Shown here: positions 58,248-64,000 of the stretch, piece after piece
Position numbering within the stretch: position 1 is the stretch's first letter
How the letters are laid out: each line of letters starts with the position of its first letter
Assembly: GCF_001458295.1 (NCBI RefSeq)
Contig: NZ_CYUD01000007.1
Span: 124,001-188,000, forward strand
Direction of reading: 5' to 3'
From: Ruegeria denitrificans
GTDB taxonomy: Bacteria; Pseudomonadota; Alphaproteobacteria; Rhodobacterales; Rhodobacteraceae
Length of the DNA: 64,000 nt
Notes under the pieces: generated by a model
Database searches by the model: none
Told to the model about the DNA's origin: nothing
Seen by the model: the letters and a program-made list of their open reading frames with translations, nothing else
Program-made: the position numbers and the translations under genes

Positions 58248-59963
58248 CTATTCAGGCAAACCGGCTAGTCGCAAAGACGCACAGTCTTTCTCCAGCCTTT
58301 TTCTGTCAGAGAAAAGTTGAGTATTCGCCCAGTCCGTTATGGAAAACTGAGGGCGGTATTTCATCACATTCCGTGCTTCATCGCGAGCGGCCTCAAGGTT
58401 CTCCGTCTCTACATGGACGATTACGAGGTCGAGGTGACCAAAGCCTTCAACCCTTTGACCATATTCGGTGAATGCTTTCTTGGCTTCCTCGTATTGACCG
58501 TCGAGTCGAAGGGCTAAACCCAGAACGCCTGCGTACCAACCTGGATAGTGAGGGTTCAGGGTAATGGCTTGTTGTGCGACTTGGATCGCTTCATTTGCCT
58601 GGCCATTGAAAGCTAGGGTGATTGACAGTCTGGCAGCCACGTCAGCGTGGTTTGGATTCAGCGCTAGTGCCTCGTTGAACTTCTCGATAGCCGAAACCAG
58701 CTTGCCATCGATTGCATCCGCAAAACCCGCAATAGCGTGAGCCTCTGGGTTGTAGCTGTCTATTTCCAGAGCCCGCTGAGCGCAGTCACGAGCCTCCGTT
58801 AGCGCGGCACGCCGGTCAGCAACAAATCCATGTCGTGCTTCGACAGTGCAAATGAATCCCAAAGTACAATACGGAGCCGAGTAACCCGGGTCGAGTGCAA
58901 TTGCCTGTTGTGCAAATCGGCGAGCGTCGGCCTGAGCTTCCCTGGTAATTCTGCGCGAAGCCTCAACGGCCTTTAGTTGAGCAGTCCACGCGCCTAGGTT
59001 ATTTGTGCCGGATCCTCTGAAACGAGCCATTTCTCCCGCCAACAGTTCGACTTGAAGCTCGGTTGCAATCCTAAGTGCGATTTCATCCTGAACTTCGAAT
59101 ACATCTTCAATGAGGCGATCATAGCGGTCTGCCCAAATATGCATGCCGGACTTTGCATCGATTAGCTGTGCTGTGATCCTCACCCGGTTACCGCTTTGAC
59201 GGACACTTCCCTCAAGAACAAGATCGACACCCTGCTCCAGACCGACCTGTTTCACGTCAACGGAGCGACCTTTGTAGACGAATGTAGAGTTACGCGCGAC
59301 GACCAGTAAATTCGGGAGTTTTGATAAAGTGGTGATGATCTCTTCGGTAATTCCATCTGCAAAAAACTCCTGATCGGGGTCAGAAGAAAGATTATCGAAA
59401 GGTAAGACGCCGATTAGCAGAGACTTTGTATGGCTAGCCGGAGTTACTCGCGGTGGGGCAGAACCTGGCGGCGACCATTGGAAAACTTCTATTGGTGACG
59501 GCGCGTTCTTAAACTGTCGCTCTCCAGCGCGATAAAATTGCTCAGCGAGGCGCTCGTCAAGGCTGCGATGGACGACATCTGAAATTAACACAGCCCCTTC
59601 GTTGGAAGCCTCTTGTAGACGTGCAGACAGATTGATGCCATCGCCGAAAATGTCATCGTCGTCGAATACGACATCTCCAAGATGCACACCCACTCGTAGT
59701 TTCAATGAGGACTGAGTTGACACCTGGCTTTGAAGATCAAGGGCGCATCGTACTGCATCAGATACCGAGTTAAACTCGACTATCCATCCATCACCCATCC
59801 TCTTAACGACATTACCTCGATGATCGCTAACCAAAGGATCAAATAACTCTCGACGTAGAACACGAAGTTCGCTGAGAGTCCTATTTTCATCTGCCTTAAT
59901 CTGGCCTGAGTAGTTTACTACATCGGCCGAGAGTACTGCGGAAAGTCTGCGGTCTCCATTCAT
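58248..59963 (-). CDS. Class III nucleotide cyclase with TolB-like and TPR domains
   Basis: 571 aa. Cyclase domain at 1-165: metal Asp in LSADVVNYSGQ (Asp14), KRMGDGWIVEF (GDG), and DGINLSARLQ with the transition-state Asn and Arg. Then a TolB N-terminal-like segment, GVLPFDNLSSDPDQEFFADG and VLEGSVRQSGNRVRITAQ, followed by TPRs (e.g. CAQRALEIDSYNPEAHAIAG). Produces cAMP or cGMP, sensing through the TPR part. No membrane helix seen. First of three similar cyclases. Confidence 0.9.
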   Translation of the reverse strand: MNGDRRLSAVLSADVVNYSGQIKADENRTLSELRVLRRELFDPLVSDHRGNVVKRMGDGWIVEFNSVSDAVRCALDLQSQVSTQSSLKLRVGVHLGDVVFDDDDIFGDGINLSARLQEASNEGAVLISDVVHRSLDERLAEQFYRAGERQFKNAPSPIEVFQWSPPGSAPPRVTPASHTKSLLIGVLPFDNLSSDPDQEFFADGITEEIITTLSKLPNLLVVARNSTFVYKGRSVDVKQVGLEQGVDLVLEGSVRQSGNRVRITAQLIDAKSGMHIWADRYDRLIEDVFEVQDEIALRIATELQVELLAGEMARFRGSGTNNLGAWTAQLKAVEASRRITREAQADARRFAQQAIALDPGYSAPYCTLGFICTVEARHGFVADRRAALTEARDCAQRALEIDSYNPEAHAIAGFADAIDGKLVSAIEKFNEALALNPNHADVAARLSITLAFNGQANEAIQVAQQAITLNPHYPGWYAGVLGLALRLDGQYEEAKKAFTEYGQRVEGFGHLDLVIVHVETENLEAARDEARNVMKYRPQFSITDWANTQLFSDRKRLEKDCASLRLAGLPE

Positions 59964-60167
59964 GTCTATTGGTAGCGCAAATTACGCTGCTTGGAAAAGA
60001 CAACATGATTTTCTGAACGTCGCGCATGTCCTAGTGAATGGCTTAGTGCAAAACTGAAAAGCGTGACTGTGAATGTCTGCTTCGGGCTGCCATCGGCCGA
60101 AAAAACAGGGCCCAGAGAAACGCGTAATTGAGGCCGCGGCGGTTGGACAAAAGAGTAAATGTCGGCG

Positions 60168-61910
60168 TCAGCCGGTCATACCTGCCGCCCGTAGCCCATT
60201 GGTGAGAAGTTTAAAATCATCCGGTCGCCGCCACATAGACCGAAACCCGCGAGCAAGGCTATCTAACGTATCATCCTCAACCACAATTCCTCGGCTTGTG
60301 AACTCATCGTGACGTTCAGAAACAAATTCTTGCAATGCGTCAGAGGCGTCTCGCTCCCGTTTGAGCTGCGCGTAGGACGCGGCGACAAATGCTGTGGCCA
60401 ACGAGTTAAGCCGCGCTGCTCCCATTAGAAAACTAAGCGCTGCTTCAAAGTTGCCGTTGAAAAATTCGACCTGCCCCATAATCCAGTCGATGGCAGGCGG
60501 ATGTAGCGGGTCCAGCGCCATCGCTTTCGAAACTACTTCGCGCGCCTTTTCGTGCAAGCCGAGCAATAGGAAAGCGTAGCCGCACCATGCCATCGACTCC
60601 GCCTCGTTTTCTATCATGGAAAGTGTCTTGTTGAATTGTGCCTCTGCCTCATCCCAAAGGCCAGCACAGAGATAGGAAAAACCAAGTTGGTCCTGAATGT
60701 AGACGTCCCGGTTATCCAGTGCCACGCCCTTTCGGGCAATTTTCAAAGTGTGGGCCGGTGCGTCAGCGTCCGCCAGCCCAAGCCACAAATCTATGACATA
60801 TGTATCTGAAAGATACATATAAGATCGCGCGATGGTCGGATCGAGTGCGACCGCGCGTTCCAACAACGCTCTCGCCTTGGCCGTATCTCGTGCGTTCAGA
60901 CCATCGCGTAGCGCCTTGCCCTTGAGCATCAGTTCATAGGCCTTCATCTGATCCGTTGGTTTCTGTGTCGAACGGTCGACCACATCGTGCTGGACCCTGC
61001 CCGGCAACACTGCGACGATATTTCGAGCCACTTCGTCTTGAACCGCCAGAATGTCTTCCAGTTCGTGGTCATATCTATCCGACCAGAGTTGAGTGCCCGT
61101 ACCCGCGTCAGCGAGCTGTACCGAGATTCTCACGCGACTGCCGACCTTTCGCACGCTGCCTTCAACCAGGTAATCAGCGCCGAGAGCCTCCGCGATTTTG
61201 GCCGGATCTGTGTCCTGTGTCCGGAACCTGAAAGACGCATTTCTCGAAACAACCTTAAGCGTCCGAAAACGCGATAAGCCCACAATAATGTCTTCCGCAA
61301 TCCCGTCGCTGAAGAAGGCCTGCTCGGGGTCATCGCTCATGTTGTGCAGTGGCAAGACCGCAATAGTGGCTGTTCCTGACGATTCAGGCCGATCCGGTTT
61401 AGCGCATACTGCGCTTGACCCGCCAATGCGCCAAGCATGTACCGGTTCGGCAACGTTCTTTACTGTGTGCTGACCAGCATCCTCCCAAGCAACCGGTATA
61501 CGGTTTCCGACCACACGATATACAGCGTCCGACACCAACACACCGCCCGGTGGGGCAAGCTGCTCCAGTCTCGACGCCAGGTTCACACCGGAACCAAAAA
61601 CATCTCCGTCGCGCACGATTATGTCCCCAAGAGTAACGCCAATACGAAATTGGAGAGGGTCCTTACCTGCCGCTGATGCGTTTTGCCATTCAACCGCACA
61701 GGAAACGGCGTCGACTGCGCTGTCGAAGCTGGCGAGCAGGCCGTCACCCATCTGTTTGACGATGCGACCGTAATACCGACCGACAAGCGGAGCAGCAATA
61801 TCGTCAATGTGCGCTGAAAGGACTTCGAGCGTGCCTTTCTCGTCCCGCTCCATCCGAGCGGTAAAGCCGACAAGGTCAGCAATCAGGATGGCCGCTAGCT
61901 TTCGCTCCAC
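60168..61910 (-). CDS. Class III nucleotide cyclase with TolB-like and TPR domains
   Basis: 580 aa from GTG 61910, which follows AGGAGG by seven bases; the frame runs further upstream but without support. Cyclase (ERKLAAILIADLVGFTARM, VKQMGDGLLASF, SGVNLASRLEQL), TolB-like (VLPLHNMSDDPEQAFFSDGI, YLVEGSVRKVGSRVRISVQL) and TPRs (GVALDNRDVYIQDQLGFSYL). Architecture and orientation match the previous gene, 204 bp apart, so a tandem duplication is plausible. Confidence 0.9.
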   Translation of the reverse strand: MERKLAAILIADLVGFTARMERDEKGTLEVLSAHIDDIAAPLVGRYYGRIVKQMGDGLLASFDSAVDAVSCAVEWQNASAAGKDPLQFRIGVTLGDIIVRDGDVFGSGVNLASRLEQLAPPGGVLVSDAVYRVVGNRIPVAWEDAGQHTVKNVAEPVHAWRIGGSSAVCAKPDRPESSGTATIAVLPLHNMSDDPEQAFFSDGIAEDIIVGLSRFRTLKVVSRNASFRFRTQDTDPAKIAEALGADYLVEGSVRKVGSRVRISVQLADAGTGTQLWSDRYDHELEDILAVQDEVARNIVAVLPGRVQHDVVDRSTQKPTDQMKAYELMLKGKALRDGLNARDTAKARALLERAVALDPTIARSYMYLSDTYVIDLWLGLADADAPAHTLKIARKGVALDNRDVYIQDQLGFSYLCAGLWDEAEAQFNKTLSMIENEAESMAWCGYAFLLLGLHEKAREVVSKAMALDPLHPPAIDWIMGQVEFFNGNFEAALSFLMGAARLNSLATAFVAASYAQLKRERDASDALQEFVSERHDEFTSRGIVVEDDTLDSLARGFRSMWRRPDDFKLLTNGLRAAGMTG

Positions 61911-62130
61911 GTGTTGTCCTCCTTTCTGTTTAATACTGGTCGCTAAGTGTTTAGACCACGCGAAAATGAACAGGGTCGGTTTCTGACCTTGCTTGAAGTC
62001 GGTTTCAGCGTTGGGGAACTTTACCATTTGTCTGCGCGAAAGGCTTGGAGAACAAACAGCCGAATTGTCCTCGCCTTGAGTTGCGCCATGTCCGCTTTGG
62101 GGCTGAAAATTCTACTCTCGGGGTTCGCGC

Positions 62131-62156
62131 AAAAAAAGGCCGCTCGAAAGCGGCCT
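62131..62156 (-). terminator. Rho-independent terminator after the integrase gene
   Basis: On the minus strand AGGCCGCT-TTCG-AGCGGCCT is followed by a run of seven T; the stem is perfect and sits 7 bases after the recombinase stop codon. Confidence 0.9.
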
Positions 62157-62162
62157 GATAGA

Positions 62163-62795
62163 TCACACCTCGGTGGCTTCCGCGATGGCGAGTGCGTCTT
62201 CGATGTCTACACCCAGGTAACGCACTGTACTGTCCATCTTGGTGTGACCAAGCAATAGCTGCACGGCTCGCAAGTTACCTGTTCTACGATAAATCTGCGC
62301 CACTTTTGTGCGTCGCATTGAATGGGTCCCATACTGACTGGGATCAAGCCCAATCGAAGCGACCCATGACTGAACCAACCTCGCGTACTGACGAGTAGAA
62401 ATATGCAGCCGATGCTGAAAACGCCCTGGCCACAAGTACTCGGATCTTTTCATTGCAGGTTGTTTCATCCAATTCAAAAGCGGGTTTCGCGTACCACTGC
62501 TAATTTCAAAGCGAACTGGTTTCTGTGTCTTGCTTTGGTTGACTGACGCTCGTTCCTTTACTTTTCCCGCAGTAAACACGTCTGCAACTTTCAGGCGAAC
62601 TAGATCGCAACCACGGAGCTTACTATCTATTGCTAAATTGAACAGTGCTAAGTTCCTATGATCTTCTGAAATTTCTAAGCGAACGCGTATTGCCCAGACA
62701 TGCCTTGGCAAAAGCGGGCGCTTCTGGCCAATAACCCGACCTTTGTTCCACGCAGATCGGCCAACTCGAATGACGGGTAGATTTAAAGCTTGCAT
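62163..62795 (-). CDS. Short tyrosine recombinase / integrase
   Basis: 210 aa. Catalytic residues in order: Arg in SKLRGCDLVRLK, Lys in QSKTQKPVRFEI, HSMRRTK (His-x-x-Arg), LLGHTKMDSTVRYLGV (His and the Tyr nucleophile). The N-terminal core-binding domain is very short compared with phage integrases, as in a group of stand-alone small integrases on Rhizobiales and Rhodobacteraceae replicons. ATG has GGAG eight bases upstream. Flanked by cyclase genes; no attachment repeats identified. Confidence 0.88.
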   Translation of the reverse strand: MQALNLPVIRVGRSAWNKGRVIGQKRPLLPRHVWAIRVRLEISEDHRNLALFNLAIDSKLRGCDLVRLKVADVFTAGKVKERASVNQSKTQKPVRFEISSGTRNPLLNWMKQPAMKRSEYLWPGRFQHRLHISTRQYARLVQSWVASIGLDPSQYGTHSMRRTKVAQIYRRTGNLRAVQLLLGHTKMDSTVRYLGVDIEDALAIAEATEV

Positions 62796-63003
62796 GACGA
62801 ATACTCCACACCGCCACGCACCACCTCATCGCCCACACAGTGTCAGCGTCTATTGGTTACCATGCTTGGTCTCCGCCATGAAAAATCTGAATCTGTCGAA
62901 GCCTGACCGGCGCCACAAATATGCGATTTGGTATAGGGCGAATAGCAGTACTATGGATTCAATAGATCAGGATGGATAATCTTGGGTGTAGGGGAGAACG
63001 GGA

Positions 63004-64000
63004 GTGGAGCGCCGCCTTACCACTATCTTGAGTATTGACGTCGTGGGCTACTCGCGACTGATGGAACGCGATGAGGCAGCGACGCTGGCAGCACTAAAGT
63101 CGCATCGGTCTGAACTCATTGACCCCTTTGCGGCGAGTTATGGTGGCAAGACGATCAAATTGATAGGTGATGGTGCTCTACTGGAGTTCGAAAGCACCGT
63201 ACAGGCAATGAAATTTGCCGTTTCTGTTCAAAACGAAATGCTCTCTCGTAATTCGGACGTTCCAGAAAGCGAACGAATTGTGTTTCGGATCGGCATCAAT
63301 ATCGGAGATGTGATTGCCGAGGATGGAGACATTTATGGTGATGGCGTCAATGTCGCCGCTCGACTTGAAGGCTTGGCTGAGCCCGGAGGTATCTGCATTC
63401 ACCGCAGCGTAAGGGACCAGGTACAGGACAAGCTGGATCTGAATTTCGAGGATCTGGGTGAGACCGAAGTCAAGAACATAGAGAGACCAGTCCGAGCCTT
63501 CGAAGTCGTTCTGGATGACAAGGCCAAGGCTTTGGCTATTTCAGAGCCAGTTGCGCATACGAAACCACACATGTCCAAGTGGGCGCCAACTCTGGTCGGT
63601 GCAGCATGCATCTGTTTGGTGCTGGTTGCGGTCATATGGTGGCGATCCAGTGATGTGGCACCCCTGACCGAACAAGAGGAGTTGGCGCTTGCCATCCCAG
63701 ACGAACCGTCCATCGTCGTTTTGCCCTTTGAGAACCGCTCAACAGTTGAAGAGGTCGGCTATCTGGCAGAAGGTTTTGGAACAGCAATCACGACGCAGCT
63801 TTCGAAGTTTCCACAGCTATTTGTGATTGCTGGTTCTACTTCGATTACCTTTGCGGACAGCTTGGTCAAACCGCGAGAAATTGGTCGAGAGCTCGGTGTG
63901 CGATATGTTTTGTCAGGTAGCGTTCAGAGCGTTGGCGAGAATATTTCGATTAACTCAACACTGATAGAGACAGAGTCGGGGCACGCTCTATGGTCGGAAC
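63004..64000 (+). CDS. Class III nucleotide cyclase, N-terminal part (truncated by window end)
   Basis: Open from GTG 63004 through the window end with no stop, at least 332 codons. Cyclase (VERRLTTILSIDVVGYSRLM, IKLIGDGALLEF, GDGVNVAARLEGL), then a single membrane helix (WAPTLVGAACICLVLVAVIW, about 194-213) and the start of a TolB-like segment (IVVLPFENRS, VRYVLSGSVQSVG). The helix would anchor it in the inner membrane with the cyclase inside, unlike the other two. GGGGAG and GGGAG precede the GTG. Confidence 0.88.
   Translation, partial: MERRLTTILSIDVVGYSRLMERDEAATLAALKSHRSELIDPFAASYGGKTIKLIGDGALLEFESTVQAMKFAVSVQNEMLSRNSDVPESERIVFRIGINIGDVIAEDGDIYGDGVNVAARLEGLAEPGGICIHRSVRDQVQDKLDLNFEDLGETEVKNIERPVRAFEVVLDDKAKALAISEPVAHTKPHMSKWAPTLVGAACICLVLVAVIWWRSSDVAPLTEQEELALAIPDEPSIVVLPFENRSTVEEVGYLAEGFGTAITTQLSKFPQLFVIAGSTSITFADSLVKPREIGRELGVRYVLSGSVQSVGENISINSTLIETESGHALWSE

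Noticed and set aside
62163..62795. A prophage or integrative element marked by the integrase
   Set aside because: No phage, conjugation or attachment-site sequence was found around it; only the recombinase is supported.

Overview
The window looks like a chromosomal segment of a Roseobacter-group alphaproteobacterium (Rhodobacteraceae). The evidence is the conserved block ubiB-ubiE / mutM-echA-rpsT-dnaA-dnaN-recF / gyrB, Rhodobacteraceae-style kbl-tdh, bktB and XRE-cupin genes, a CtrA-type TTAA-N7-TTAA box and clustered GANTC sites before dnaA, and a GC-rich intergenic repeat of a kind I recall from this family. No rRNA, tRNA, CRISPR array or complete insertion sequence was seen.

Layout. 1-5.9 kb: the tail of a trimethylamine-dehydrogenase-like flavoprotein, an alpha/beta hydrolase, the threonine-to-glycine operon kbl-tdh, a sulfotransferase and an XRE-cupin regulator. 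6-20 kb: core genes, namely bktB thiolase, ubiquinone genes ubiB/ubiE, mutM, an enoyl-CoA hydratase, rpsT, dnaA, dnaN, recF, an AhpD-like gene with its divergent TetR regulator and twin operators, and gyrB.

20-31.5 kb: an accessory island starting exactly at the gyrB stop codon. It holds (i) a Rad50/SMC-like ATPase with a CxxC hook, co-transcribed with a 71-aa protein and divergent from a GIY-YIG nuclease; (ii) a PD-(D/E)XK-like protein followed by a DarT-like ADP-ribosyltransferase with no visible DarG antitoxin; (iii) a 1122-aa fusion of a phospholipase-D nuclease domain to an SF2 helicase; (iv) a DUF2779 nuclease and the C-terminal relic of a DUF3604 gene. This is the best candidate for an undescribed defence locus. 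One copy of a roughly 0.69-kb dispersed element, carrying a 67-aa gene, lies just upstream of the helicase; a second copy is at 45.6-46.3 kb.

31.5-46 kb: shell genes rich in exported products. They include a hydratase, tiny membrane or secreted proteins (one of 58 aa), a large autotransporter, an SdiA-regulated-like beta-propeller, and an operon of three exported proteins: a CX5R-like protein lacking the catalytic Arg, a protein with a kinase-like DRxxN motif, and a metallophosphoesterase. A run of small lipoproteins and membrane proteins follows.

46-64 kb: an AhpD-like protein, two methyltransferases, two LysR regulators, a MaoC hydratase, two rhodanese-type proteins, two TPR proteins, GFA and DUF1059-like proteins, a LuxR-HTH relic, and finally three class III cyclase genes of related architecture (the third cut by the window end). 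A short tyrosine recombinase lies between the second and third.
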